64,000 nucleotides of DNA, taken from positions 124,001 to 188,000 of the forward strand of contig CACIRD010000003.1 in assembly GCA_902588965.1 (NCBI GenBank). Reading direction: 5' to 3'. Position numbers and translations under genes: made by a program. Origin of the DNA: an uncultured Pelagibacteraceae bacterium (GTDB lineage Bacteria > Pseudomonadota > Alphaproteobacteria > Pelagibacterales > Pelagibacteraceae). A model generated the notes under the pieces. That model was not told where the DNA came from. It saw only the letters and a program-made list of their open reading frames with translations, and did no database searches. This document shows positions 8,201 through 17,226 of this stretch, piece after piece (positions within the stretch are counted from its first letter, which is position 1; each line of letters opens with the position of its first letter).

Positions 8201-9354
8201 GAGAAGTATTTGTTTAAAATATCTTGATATATTTTTGTTAGTTTTGTTAAGTCTTTTAAAGATACAGACTCATCAATTTGATGCATTGTTTTTCCAACTA
8301 GACCAAACTCTAAACACGGACTAATTTTTCTGATAAACCTAGCATCAGAAGTTCCTCCAGTTGTAGATAATTTAGTATTAATTTTAGTATTTTTTTTTAC
8401 AACATCTCTTATCATATAAGTTATTGAATTTGGTTTAGTTAAAAAAGCTTCTCCAGAAATATTAAATTCAGTTTTAAATTTACACCTTGCACTTTTACTT
8501 AGGCTACTAATAATTTTATTTATTCTTCTTTTTAAAATAGAAGATGTATGTTTGTTATTAAATCTAATATTAAAACTTGCACTTGCTGAACCAGGAATTA
8601 CATTATCAGCATCATTATCTATATTTATTTTTGTTATTTCTAAATTAGTTTTTGGAAAATTTTTTGTACCACTATCAAATTTTAATTCTTTTAATTTTTT
8701 TAATATTTTTACCAAACAGTTACTTGGATTGTTAGCTCTATGAGGATATGCAACATGACCTTGAGTGCCAAAAATTGTAAATTTGCATGTTAATGAGCCT
8801 CTTCTTCCAATTTTAATCATTTCTCCAAGTTTTTTTGGATTAGTAGGTTCTCCAACTAAGCAAAAGTTGATTTTTTCCTTTTTTTTTCTTAAATATTCAA
8901 CAACTTTTTTAGTTCCGTTAATAGCCAAACCTTCTTCATCACCTGTTATTAATAAACTAATAGATCCATTAAAATTAGGTTTTTTATTTATAAAATTACT
9001 TACTGCAGTAATAAAGCAAGCTATGGAGCTTTTCATGTCGTTAGCTCCTCTGCCTATTAAACGGCCGTTTTTAATAGTTGGCTTAAAAGGGTTTGCAGTC
9101 CAATCTTTAATGTTTCCTGTGGGAACAACATCAACATGACCGGCATAACAAAAGTTCGGTTTTTTTTTCCCTAGCCTCGCATAAATATTTTTTACTGGTT
9201 GACTTTTTTTATCTTTAAATTCTAATACTTGAGTTTTGAATCCAAGCAATTTAAGTTTTCTTTCAAGAAACTTAATTATTCCACAATCATTAGGTGTTAT
9301 ACTTGGAAAACGAATTAGCTCTTTAGCTAATTTTAAATCATTAATATTTGGCAT
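8197..9354 (-). CDS. dapE: Succinyl-diaminopimelate desuccinylase
   Basis: 385 residues of the M20 metallopeptidase fold, with CYAGHVDVVPTG, the metal-bridging RGANDMKSS and GDEEGLAINGT. It hydrolyses N-succinyl-LL-diaminopimelate in lysine/peptidoglycan precursor synthesis. It lies 2 nt downstream of dapD on the same strand, giving two steps of the succinylase pathway in one operon. Confidence 0.95.
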   Translation of the reverse strand: MPNINDLKLAKELIRFPSITPNDCGIIKFLERKLKLLGFKTQVLEFKDKKSQPVKNIYARLGKKKPNFCYAGHVDVVPTGNIKDWTANPFKPTIKNGRLIGRGANDMKSSIACFITAVSNFINKKPNFNGSISLLITGDEEGLAINGTKKVVEYLRKKKEKINFCLVGEPTNPKKLGEMIKIGRRGSLTCKFTIFGTQGHVAYPHRANNPSNCLVKILKKLKELKFDSGTKNFPKTNLEITKINIDNDADNVIPGSASASFNIRFNNKHTSSILKRRINKIISSLSKSARCKFKTEFNISGEAFLTKPNSITYMIRDVVKKNTKINTKLSTTGGTSDARFIRKISPCLEFGLVGKTMHQIDESVSLKDLTKLTKIYQDILNKYFS

Positions 9355-9356
9355 TA

Positions 9357-10187
9357 TTACTCTCTTAATAAATCATTAATTGATGTTTTCGATCTTGTTT
9401 TTTCATCAACTTGTTTAATTATAACTGCGCAATATAAAGATGGTCCTGCTTTATTATTTTTATCAGGCAATGAACCCGGAACTACTACTGAGTATGGTGG
9501 TATTTTTCCATAAGAAATTTCTCCGGTCTTTCTGTTAACAATTTTTGTTGATTGACCAATGTACATTCCCATGCTTAATACCGATCCTTCACCAACAACT
9601 ACTCCTTCAACAACTTCAGACATAGCACCTAAAAAAACATTATCTTCGATTATTGTTGGTAAGGCTTGAGCAGGTTCTAATACTCCGCCAATACCGGAAC
9701 CCGCAGAGATATGACAATTTTTTCCAATTTGACAACAACTGCCTGCACGTGCAAATGTATCTATCATTGTATTTTCATCAATATATGCTCCAATATTAAC
9801 GTAGCACGGCATCAATACAGCATTTTTTCCTACAAAAGATCCTCTTCTTACTGGTGAATTAGGTACCATTCTAAAGCCAGCTTTTTCATGTTGCTCTTTA
9901 GTCCAATTAGCAGTTTTACCTTTAAGTAAGTGAGATTTGTCATACCAACTACTATAAGGTCCACTTAAATTTTCCATTGGATATATTCTAAAACTTAACA
10001 TTATTGCTTTTTTGATGTGCTGGTGTGTTATCCATTTACCATCAATTTTTTCAGCAACTCTAACTTTACCACTATCCAAATCATCTATAGTTTGATTGAT
10101 TACATCTTTTAAGTCTTGGTTTGATTCTGGGGTTACTTGATCCCTCTTTTCCCAAGACTCGTTTATAATTTTTTCAATATCACTCAT
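9357..10187 (-). CDS. dapD: 2,3,4,5-tetrahydropyridine-2,6-dicarboxylate N-succinyltransferase
   Basis: 276 residues. It shows the left-handed beta-helix hexapeptide repeats of DapD (around RGSFVGKNAVLMPCYVNIGA and GGVLEPAQALPTIIEDNVF) and the C-terminal GSLPDKN segment. It succinylates tetrahydrodipicolinate from succinyl-CoA. It is followed by dapE and preceded, 5 nt away, by a HAD phosphatase gene. Confidence 0.96.
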   Translation of the reverse strand: MSDIEKIINESWEKRDQVTPESNQDLKDVINQTIDDLDSGKVRVAEKIDGKWITHQHIKKAIMLSFRIYPMENLSGPYSSWYDKSHLLKGKTANWTKEQHEKAGFRMVPNSPVRRGSFVGKNAVLMPCYVNIGAYIDENTMIDTFARAGSCCQIGKNCHISAGSGIGGVLEPAQALPTIIEDNVFLGAMSEVVEGVVVGEGSVLSMGMYIGQSTKIVNRKTGEISYGKIPPYSVVVPGSLPDKNNKAGPSLYCAVIIKQVDEKTRSKTSINDLLRE

Positions 10188-10192
10188 AAAAT

Positions 10193-10864
10193 TTATGCTG
10201 CTTTTAATATATTAATTTCTTTTAAAAAACTAGTTAGATTTTCTATTTTAAAGTCTATATAATTTTTATCAGAATCTTTTTTACCCCAATATTCATCATT
10301 GATTAACCATACAGTTTTCATTCCAAGTGTTTTTGCGGGCTCTAAATTTTTAGCAATATCTTCAATAAAAACAGTTTCATTTGGATTTATGTCAAATTTT
10401 GCAACTAACTTCTGGTAGGGCTCAATTGATGGTTTTGGTATAAAATTACAATCAGTAATATCAAATGTTCCATCAAACAAATCGCTAATACCTAAGTTTT
10501 TAGTTATATTTTCAACATGTTCATGTGAGCCGTTAGTAAAAACGAATTTTTTAACTTTTAATTTTGTTAGTTCATTTCTAAGATTTTTATCTTCTTCTAA
10601 AAAGTCTAGGTTTATATCGTGTACATATTTAAGAAAATCGTTAGGGTTAATTTTGTGATGTATCATTAATCCATTTAAGCTCGTATTATATTTATGGAAA
10701 TAATTTGTTTGTAATTCCTTTGCTTTTTTTAAATCTAAATTTAAATTTTTCGAAATAAAACTTGTCATTCTCTTACTTACCTGTCCAAAGACTTTTTCAA
10801 GGTCACTATAAAGCACTCCATCACAGTCAAATATAAAATTTTTTATGTTTTTGAACTCTTTCAT
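10193..10864 (-). CDS. HAD-superfamily pyrimidine 5'-nucleotidase-like phosphatase
   Basis: 223 residues. HAD motif I is FIFDCDGVLYSD (nucleophile Asp), motif II is KFVFTNGS, and motifs III/IV are KPSIEPY and FIEDIAKN. Its layout resembles the SDT1/PPM1-type pyrimidine 5'-nucleotidases common in alphaproteobacteria. The substrate is not shown by sequence. It overlaps argB by 4 nt. Confidence 0.85.
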   Translation of the reverse strand: MKEFKNIKNFIFDCDGVLYSDLEKVFGQVSKRMTSFISKNLNLDLKKAKELQTNYFHKYNTSLNGLMIHHKINPNDFLKYVHDINLDFLEEDKNLRNELTKLKVKKFVFTNGSHEHVENITKNLGISDLFDGTFDITDCNFIPKPSIEPYQKLVAKFDINPNETVFIEDIAKNLEPAKTLGMKTVWLINDEYWGKKDSDKNYIDFKIENLTSFLKEINILKAA

Positions 10865-11709
10865 TTTCTTATAAGTGTTCCTGCTCCTTTTTCAGAGAGC
10901 AATTCAAATAGAATTGCATGGGCTCTTCTTCCATCTATAATTACAACGCCCTTTACTCCATTACTAGCAACATCAATACAATTATTTATTTTTGGTATCA
11001 TTCCTTCTGATATAATTCCTCTATTAATCAGATCTTTAGCTTTTGAAGAATTAATCTCTGGGATTAACTTTTTTTTATTATCTAGAACACCCTCCACATC
11101 ACTTATCATCATTAATCTTCTAGCTTTGAGCGCTTTTGACACAGCACCAGCAACAGTATCAGCATTAATATTAAATGCTTGATTACTTTCGTTAAGTCCT
11201 AATGGAGCTATAACTGGTACTTCAGTTTTTTTAATCATATTTTTTATAACATTTATATTTATTTTTGTAGGACAACCAACAAAACCCAGCGTGTTATTTT
11301 CCTGTTTAACCATTATTATATTATTTTTCTTTGAATTAATGCCTATTGCTTCACATTTTTGAATTTTTAAAGCGTTAACTATCTCATTATTAAAATTTAT
11401 TAAAACATTTTCAACAACATTAATAGTATTTTGATCAGTTACTCGAAGCCCTTTTATAAAATTTGTTTTAATATTTAATTCATCCAGTTTTTTATTAATT
11501 CTTTTACCACCACCATGAACAATTATGGGGTTGAAACCAAGTTTTTTTAAAATAGCTATATCTTGAATAAATATTTCAAATAAATTGTTATCATTAAGTA
11601 TACTTCCACCACACTTAATAATTATATATTCATCAATATATTTATTTAAATATTTTTGAACCTCTTCTTTTGAAGGACCATCTATTGGTAATATTTTATC
11701 TAAATCCAT
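10861..11709 (-). CDS. argB: Acetylglutamate kinase
   Basis: 282 residues with the amino-acid kinase signatures IIKCGGSIL, IVHGGGKRINK and the GVKGVVIIDGR C-terminal region. It phosphorylates N-acetylglutamate in arginine synthesis. It sits 11 nt downstream of yidC; many alphaproteobacteria carry a GTPase gene (engB/ysxC) between these two, absent here. Confidence 0.96.
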   Translation of the reverse strand: MDLDKILPIDGPSKEEVQKYLNKYIDEYIIIKCGGSILNDNNLFEIFIQDIAILKKLGFNPIIVHGGGKRINKKLDELNIKTNFIKGLRVTDQNTINVVENVLINFNNEIVNALKIQKCEAIGINSKKNNIIMVKQENNTLGFVGCPTKININVIKNMIKKTEVPVIAPLGLNESNQAFNINADTVAGAVSKALKARRLMMISDVEGVLDNKKKLIPEINSSKAKDLINRGIISEGMIPKINNCIDVASNGVKGVVIIDGRRAHAILFELLSEKGAGTLIRK

Positions 11710-11720
11710 TAAAAAAAACT

Positions 11721-13397
11721 TTACGCAGTTTTAACTTTAGTTCTCTTCATTATTACTATTTGCTGTGCCATTGTTAGAACGTTATTAATTGTCCAATATA
11801 TTACAAGGCCAGATGGGAATGGCGCAAGTATCACTGTTAAGAAAAGTGGAAAGAAAGCAAAAATTTTCTGTTGCACTGGATCTGGTGGAGCTGGATTAAT
11901 TTTTTGTTGAATCCACATTGTTACTCCCATTAAACAAGGCCAAACTCCAATAATTAAAAAAGAAGGAGGATCCCATGGAATTAATCCGAATAAATTAAAT
12001 ATTGATGTTGGGTCTCTTTCAGATAAGTCTTTAATCCACCCAAAGAAAGGTTGATGTCTCATCTCAAGAGTTACAAATAACACTTTATAAATTGCAAAGA
12101 AGAAAGGTATCTGGATAAATATAGGCAAGCAACCACTTACTGGATTTACCTTTTCTTTTTTGTATAGTGCCATCATTGCTTGTTGAAGCTTCATTTTATC
12201 ATCTTTATGTAATTCTTTTAATCTAGTCATTTCAGGTTGTAGAACTTTCATTTTTGCCATTGATCTGAAAGAATAATTTGCAAGAGGGAAGAAAACTATT
12301 CTTATACATATGGTAATTAAAATAATTGCGATTCCAAAGTTTCCCGTTAATTTGAAAAAATAGTCAATTGCAAAGAAAAAGTTCTTAGTAAAAAAATAAA
12401 ACCAACCCCAGTCAATCGCTAAGTCAAACTTACTTATATTTAACTTTTCTGAGTATTGATCAATTACGTCAACTTCTTTTGCAGCTATAATTACCCTAGT
12501 TTCATTTATAGCTGAACTCTTTGCTCCAATTTCTACAGGTTCTGATTGTATAAAATTTGCTCTAAATCTTTTTTTGTAGTCAAAATCTGTTCTAAACTCG
12601 TAATTTGAATCTGGTATTAAAGAGGTGATCCAATATTTATCTGTTATACCCAACCATCCCGAATTTGCATTTTGTGAAAATTTTTTTTCTTTTATATCAT
12701 CATAATCTTCTTCAACAAGTTGATCGTCGAATACTCCAATTAGTCCTTCATGCAAAATATAAAAGTTTGTTATTTCTGGGGCTTTATTTCTTATAATTTG
12801 TCCATATGGATAAAAATCATAAGTCTTGTCTGAATTGTTAGTTATTTTTTGACTTATGGTAAATAAAAATTTTTCATCAAGTTTTAAGTTTTTTTGAAAT
12901 TCAATACCTTGTTTATTTTTCCATTTTAATTTGATAGGGTTATTAGGAGTTAAAACGTTATTCCCAATTATTTCCCATGGAGTTTTAGAATTGGGCATAT
13001 CAATATTTTTATTGTTTGTTACCCATCCTGTTTCAACAAAGTAACCATTATCTACACCTCTAGGATTTAACAATATAATTTTGTCGTCTCCGTTAAGAGT
13101 TTTCGTATATTTTTTAAATTCTAAATCATCAATAGTTCCCCCCAACAATGAAATTGAACCTCTGATATTTTCGTTTTCAAATTTGACTCTTTTGTTTTTT
13201 TTAATTGCGTCTTCTCTTGAAATTTTTGGCTGAGTTTCACTTAAATCGAGACTTGGTGTTTCAGAGTTTTGTACAAGCTCTTTTTTCTGCTCTTGGGATT
13301 TTCTTATTTCATCTGGATTTGGTCCAAAAAATAACGCATATATAATTATTACAGCAGCACTTAAAGAGATTGCAGCTATTACATTTTTCGTGTCCAT
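11721..13397 (-). CDS. yidC: Membrane protein insertase YidC
   Basis: 558 residues, the long Gram-negative form: N-terminal transmembrane anchor (MDTKNVIAAISLSAAVIIIYALFF), a large periplasmic domain, then five transmembrane segments with the conserved GCLPIFIQIPFFFAIYKVL stretch. It inserts and folds inner-membrane proteins with or without SecYEG. It follows rpmH-rnpA-yidD in the classic order, 3 nt after yidD. Confidence 0.97.
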   Translation of the reverse strand: MDTKNVIAAISLSAAVIIIYALFFGPNPDEIRKSQEQKKELVQNSETPSLDLSETQPKISREDAIKKNKRVKFENENIRGSISLLGGTIDDLEFKKYTKTLNGDDKIILLNPRGVDNGYFVETGWVTNNKNIDMPNSKTPWEIIGNNVLTPNNPIKLKWKNKQGIEFQKNLKLDEKFLFTISQKITNNSDKTYDFYPYGQIIRNKAPEITNFYILHEGLIGVFDDQLVEEDYDDIKEKKFSQNANSGWLGITDKYWITSLIPDSNYEFRTDFDYKKRFRANFIQSEPVEIGAKSSAINETRVIIAAKEVDVIDQYSEKLNISKFDLAIDWGWFYFFTKNFFFAIDYFFKLTGNFGIAIILITICIRIVFFPLANYSFRSMAKMKVLQPEMTRLKELHKDDKMKLQQAMMALYKKEKVNPVSGCLPIFIQIPFFFAIYKVLFVTLEMRHQPFFGWIKDLSERDPTSIFNLFGLIPWDPPSFLIIGVWPCLMGVTMWIQQKINPAPPDPVQQKIFAFFPLFLTVILAPFPSGLVIYWTINNVLTMAQQIVIMKRTKVKTA

Positions 13398-13400
13398 AAT

Positions 13401-13637
13401 TTACTTCATTCTATTTTTTTTAACTGGGTCAAATCCCTCATTGCCCCCTAAAAATTTAATTGGGTGGCATGATAAAATTCTTTTAAAACCTTTTAAAGTT
13501 CCTTTAATTGTTCCATATTCTTTAAGACTATCTATAAAATATTCAGAACAAGTTGGTAGGTACCTACAATTATTACCTAAAAAAGGTGATATAAAAAATT
13601 TATAAATCTTAACTATTTTTATTAAAATAATATTCAT
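13401..13637 (-). CDS. yidD: Membrane protein insertion efficiency factor YidD
   Basis: 78 residues with the YidD core YKFFISPFLGNNCRYLPTCSEY and a downstream GGNEGFDPV segment (GGxGxDPV signature). It aids YidC-dependent insertion at the inner membrane. It lies between rnpA and yidC. Confidence 0.95.
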   Translation of the reverse strand: MNIILIKIVKIYKFFISPFLGNNCRYLPTCSEYFIDSLKEYGTIKGTLKGFKRILSCHPIKFLGGNEGFDPVKKNRMK

Positions 13638-13641
13638 ATTT

Positions 13642-13983
13642 TTATTTAATTTTTTTAAAGTCTATTAACAATGTTTTTTTAATATTTTCATATTTGTCTT
13701 CAAAAATTATTTTTTTAGCTATTATTAAATAAGAGTATTTTAAATTTATATCTATTTTTTTGCAGACTTCATTCATTATATTTCTTAGTCTTCTCTTAAT
13801 TTTATTTCTTAATATCGCATTTCCAAGTTTTTTTTTTGCTACGAAACTTATATTCAGTTTGTTTACATTTTTATCTTTTAACCTTTTAAAAAAAATTAAA
13901 GAGTATTTATTTGAAATCTTTTTCCCATTTAGAAGTGATTTAAATTCATCATTTTTTGAGAGACTTACTATTTTACTTTTCAT
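13642..13983 (-). CDS. rnpA: Ribonuclease P protein component
   Basis: 113 residues, basic. The RNR-type motif is present as LGNAILRNKIKRRLRN. It binds the RNase P RNA to mature tRNA 5' ends. Its ATG overlaps the rpmH stop codon by one nt (TAATG), giving tight coupling. Confidence 0.93.
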   Translation of the reverse strand: MKSKIVSLSKNDEFKSLLNGKKISNKYSLIFFKRLKDKNVNKLNISFVAKKKLGNAILRNKIKRRLRNIMNEVCKKIDINLKYSYLIIAKKIIFEDKYENIKKTLLIDFKKIK

Positions 13984-14117
13984 TAAACAGTTAATTTTTT
14001 TCTTCCTTTAGCTCTCCTTCTTGCCAATAGTTTTCGACCACCTTTTTTTTTCATCTTAGATCTAAAACCGTGTCTTCTCTTTCTTACTAACTTGCTTGGT
14101 TGATATGTTCTTTTCAT
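13983..14117 (-). CDS. rpmH: 50S ribosomal protein L34
   Basis: 44 residues, too short for the ORF track: [20 protein letters not shown] at the start and a K/R-rich tail ending KGRKKLTV. This is the near-invariant L34 sequence. First gene of the rpmH-rnpA-yidD-yidC operon, with the divergent VTT-domain gene 84 nt away. Confidence 0.98.
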   Translation of the reverse strand: MKRTYQPSKLVRKRRHGFRSKMKKKGGRKLLARRRAKGRKKLTV

Positions 14118-14201
14118 GTGTATTTAAATTATTATTAAAAAAAGGTACTTATAAGAAATATATACGTGTAAGTACAGTTAATTTTCTATAAATTAAAACT
14201 T

Positions 14202-14918
14202 ATGGATAAAATTAAAAAAATTAAAATTGTTTTAGGGTTTGTATATTGCATAATAGTTCTTTTATTTTTATGGTATTTCTTTAAAAATTTTTCATTCGAG
14301 GAAATATCAAGCTATGAGTTTATTAAAAATAATAGAGACTTAATAATAAATTTTAAGCAAAATAACTTTTTATTCGTAATTAGTATATTTTTCATTTTTT
14401 CAATAATTTGGGTAATGATGCTGGGTTTTGGAATACCAGTCGCATTACTTGGCGGATTCATTTTTGGCAAGTGGTTGGGGACTATAATTGTTTCAGTTTC
14501 ACTAACTGTAGGAGCAACTCTACTTTATATTTTTGCCAATTTTTTTTTAAAGGAATTAATAAGAGAAAAATTCGGTGAACGTTTTATTTTTTTAAAAGAT
14601 AAATTTAAAAAAAATGAATTTATTTACTTTTTTATTTATAGATTTATAGGTGGTATACCATTTTTCCTTGCAAATATAATTCCAACATTATTCGATGTTA
14701 AAATTAAAAATTATTTTTTCGGCTCTCTACTAGGGATGATACCTGGGCTTTTTGTTATTAATAGTCTTGGAAGTGGTCTTGAAAAAATAATAGATCAAAA
14801 TTTAATGGCTCCGAATTTTTTTGAATTAATTTCTAATGAAGAAATATATATTCCAATAATAGTATTTTTATTTTTAATATTAATTACGTTTTTTTTAAGA
14901 AAAAAAATTAAATCTTAA
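14202..14918 (+). CDS. TVP38/TMEM64 family (VTT-domain) membrane protein
   Basis: 238 residues with about six transmembrane segments. The VTT/SNARE-associated signature is visible as ALLGGFIFGKWLGTIIVSVS (GxxFG loop) and FIYRFIGGIPFFLANIIP (the R/F-x-P-x-N re-entrant helix). Family members act in phospholipid handling in the inner membrane. It ends in a 4-nt convergent overlap with the next membrane protein. Confidence 0.88.
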   Translation: MDKIKKIKIVLGFVYCIIVLLFLWYFFKNFSFEEISSYEFIKNNRDLIINFKQNNFLFVISIFFIFSIIWVMMLGFGIPVALLGGFIFGKWLGTIIVSVSLTVGATLLYIFANFFLKELIREKFGERFIFLKDKFKKNEFIYFFIYRFIGGIPFFLANIIPTLFDVKIKNYFFGSLLGMIPGLFVINSLGSGLEKIIDQNLMAPNFFELISNEEIYIPIIVFLFLILITFFLRKKIKS

Positions 14919-16111
14919 TTAATTAAAATTTTCATCGCTTTATAAGGAATTCTATATCCAGGAAATGAAGCAACATCACCAGTTATTACAGTTTTAGGAT
15001 TCCACCCAAAACAAAAGATTATAAATAAAAAGATGAAGTAACCTTTCTTTATTTTAGAAATAAAATTATTTTTTATATTTTTTTCATTAACAATTAAAAA
15101 ATTATTTTTGTATAGAAAAATATACGACATAAATGAAAAAACATAAGCTATGTTTACCCATCTCCCCCAGTCATATCCCATAGAATGTAGTACAGTTACT
15201 GGTGATATAATTATTAAAAAAGGAAAAAATATATTATTAAAATTTTTAAAAAAAATTATTTTATCCTTCAACTTAGAGTTTTTTAATAAAATAATTAGAG
15301 GCCCAAATCCAATTAGGTAAATTAAAAAATATCTTATCAATACTTCTGCGGAGTATTTTCCAAATTGGGCTTGAAATTGTTGATAAAGTCCAGCTTTATG
15401 TAAAAGCAATTCACATGACATATAACATCTTTCATTAAACTCATATTTAAGAACATCAGCCATTTCCTGATGTTGATCCGCTGTTATTGGATTAAATGCA
15501 ATGTAAAAAGCCATTAACAGCGATGGTAAATAAAAAAAAATTTTTTTTAGAAAAATAAAATTAATTTTTTCAACTTTATTTTGAATTAAATCAATTGCAA
15601 ACCAAAACGGCATAAAAAATATTAATGGTTCCCAAATTAAGATCCCTATAAATAAAAAAACTAAGGTAAAGCAATCTTTTTCAAATTTTTTGTTTATAGG
15701 TATTAAAATATAAGTAATCAAAATTATAAAAATAAAAACTTCTTTTCTTGCTAGTACTTCTATTTCTGCAACAGGGTAAAGTAAAAATATTGGTGAAAAT
15801 ATTGCCAATAAAAGAATTCTATTTGGTCGAAGATTTTTCAACAAAGAATAAGTAAGTAAAAAATATACAAAAATTGCAGTAACTTGAAATCCAAAAATAA
15901 AATCCCTTAAACCGATATCAAATAATCTAGAAAAAAATATAGAAATTTGACCAATTATTCCTCTTTTTGTAAACCCCCCTGTATAATTAATAAACCATTC
16001 CGAAATTGTTGAGTCGTTTCCGACGCTGTGTTTTATATATAGATAAAAAATTGAAAAGCTAAAAAGAACTAATAAGTATATAAATAGAGATTTTTTAAAA
16101 TCTGATTTCAT
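14915..16111 (-). CDS. Polytopic membrane protein, unknown function
   Basis: 398 residues with roughly nine to ten hydrophobic segments. A conserved-looking N-terminal periplasmic segment (SEWFINYTGGFTKRGIIGQ) follows the first helix, and a Cys pair (NERCYMSCELL) lies in a central loop. The layout resembles polysaccharide-polymerase or EpsG-type envelope proteins, but no diagnostic motif settles this. Upstream on its strand lies tRNA-Thr. Confidence 0.7.
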   Translation of the reverse strand: MKSDFKKSLFIYLLVLFSFSIFYLYIKHSVGNDSTISEWFINYTGGFTKRGIIGQISIFFSRLFDIGLRDFIFGFQVTAIFVYFLLTYSLLKNLRPNRILLLAIFSPIFLLYPVAEIEVLARKEVFIFIILITYILIPINKKFEKDCFTLVFLFIGILIWEPLIFFMPFWFAIDLIQNKVEKINFIFLKKIFFYLPSLLMAFYIAFNPITADQHQEMADVLKYEFNERCYMSCELLLHKAGLYQQFQAQFGKYSAEVLIRYFLIYLIGFGPLIILLKNSKLKDKIIFFKNFNNIFFPFLIIISPVTVLHSMGYDWGRWVNIAYVFSFMSYIFLYKNNFLIVNEKNIKNNFISKIKKGYFIFLFIIFCFGWNPKTVITGDVASFPGYRIPYKAMKILIN

Positions 16112-16174
16112 ATTTAGGTTTGTATATCACAGAAAACCTAATTAATTTAATAGTCATATTTAAAATTTTAATTA

Positions 16175-16248
16175 TGGTGCCCTCATCAAGAATCGAACTT
16201 GAAATTTATCCTTACCATGGACATGTTATACCATTTAACTATAAGGGC
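16175..16248 (-). tRNA. tRNA-Thr (anticodon GGT)
   Basis: A 74-nt cloverleaf on the minus strand with CCA encoded. Acceptor GCCCTTA/TGAGGGC, D stem GTTA/TAAC, anticodon stem TGTCC/GGATA closing loop ATGGTAA with GGT at 34-36, and T stem TCAAG/CTTGA with loop TTCGATT. The anticodon reads ACC/ACU Thr codons. Confidence 0.88.
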
Positions 16249-16360
16249 TTAGTTATAAAGTTAAAAAATCTAATATATTAAGCTAAATACCTCAAATTAT
16301 TGCCTTAATTTTTATTAAAAATTGTTTTATAAAATAGAATTAATATTTATCAAAAAATTT

Positions 16361-16561
16361 ATGGGAATTCACTACGATTATAAATCTACAAGAGGCATGA
16401 AGGCCATGGAAAAGCAGGCTAAGCGAGAAAAAAAGTTAGCTGAAAGAAGAGCTAAACGTGCAGCTAAAGAAGGTTCCAAAAAAGAAGATAATCCATCTAA
16501 AATGCATGACATAACTAAGACGATCACATTAGATGATTTAACAAATCCCGAAAAAAAATAA
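16361..16561 (+). CDS. Small lysine/arginine-rich protein, unknown function
   Basis: 66 residues from MGIHYDYKSTRGMKAMEKQ; the ORF in the track begins 13 codons earlier. The middle is a charged helix of alternating Lys/Arg/Ala/Glu that would form a basic single helix or coiled coil, and the tail is acidic/polar (TITLDDLTNPEKK). It is followed 3 nt later by another tiny basic ORF and then dcd. No known family; the patterned composition and spacing support a gene. Confidence 0.6.
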   Translation: MGIHYDYKSTRGMKAMEKQAKREKKLAERRAKRAAKEGSKKEDNPSKMHDITKTITLDDLTNPEKK

Positions 16562-16564
16562 TTA

Positions 16565-16684
16565 ATGGAGAAAAAACAGAAAGCTTTGAAGCTTGAACAA
16601 GCTTTAAAAATTAATTTGAAAAAAAGAAAAATTTTACAAAAAAAACTTAAAAACAAAAACAAAAAAGAAAATGATATTAAATGA
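16565..16684 (+). CDS. Tiny basic ORF upstream of dcd
   Basis: 39 codons (MEKKQKALKLEQALKINLKK...), too short for the ORF track. It starts 3 nt after the previous gene and its stop overlaps the dcd start region by 14 nt, as expected of a coupled operon gene. The peptide is an extremely Lys-rich helix. It could be a chance reading frame in A-rich DNA, so support rests on spacing only. Confidence 0.35.
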   Translation: MEKKQKALKLEQALKINLKKRKILQKKLKNKNKKENDIK

Positions 16685-17222
16685 TAAACAAATAAAAAAA
16701 CTTGTTGAAGAACAAGATATGATTAATCCATTTGTGGACAAATCTATCGCTCAAGGGATAAGCTATGGACTAAACTCTTTTGGGTTTGACTTAAGATGTG
16801 GTGAAGAATTTAAGATTTTTACAAATATCAAAGGTGCAACAGCAGATCCTAAAAATTTTACAGAAGACAACTTTATAACTATTAAGGGAGAGCCATCTAT
16901 TTTAGTACCACCAAACTCTTTTGCTTTAGCAAGTAGTTTGGAATATTTTAAAATGCCCAGAAATGTTACTGGACTAGTAACAGCAAAGTCTACCTATGCA
17001 AGGTGTGGTCTTGGAACTCCGCCAACTGTCTTAGAGGCTGGTTGGCATGGAAATCTAGTATTAGAGTTTTCAAATCATACAAGTAATTCTATAAGATTAT
17101 ATGCAAATAGTGGAGCAGCACAGATATTATTTTTTAAAGGCGATGACCCAGAGGTATCGTATGGTGATAGAAAAGGAAAGTATCAAGGTCAGACAGGTAT
17201 TACCTTAGCTAAATCAAAATAA
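16671..17222 (+). CDS. dcd: dCTP deaminase
   Basis: 183 residues with the dCTP deaminase/dUTPase trimer fold: SYGLNSFGFDLRCG near the start, the catalytic/binding region TAKSTYARCGLG, and ARCGLGTPPTVLEAGWHG. It deaminates dCTP to dUTP for thymidylate synthesis. It is followed 4 nt later by murA. Confidence 0.95.
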   Translation: MILNDKQIKKLVEEQDMINPFVDKSIAQGISYGLNSFGFDLRCGEEFKIFTNIKGATADPKNFTEDNFITIKGEPSILVPPNSFALASSLEYFKMPRNVTGLVTAKSTYARCGLGTPPTVLEAGWHGNLVLEFSNHTSNSIRLYANSGAAQILFFKGDDPEVSYGDRKGKYQGQTGITLAKSK

Positions 17223-17226
17223 AATT

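Noticed and set aside
16249-16360. Spacer between tRNA-Thr and the basic ORF
   Set aside because: AT-rich with no promoter, stem or ORF I can support.
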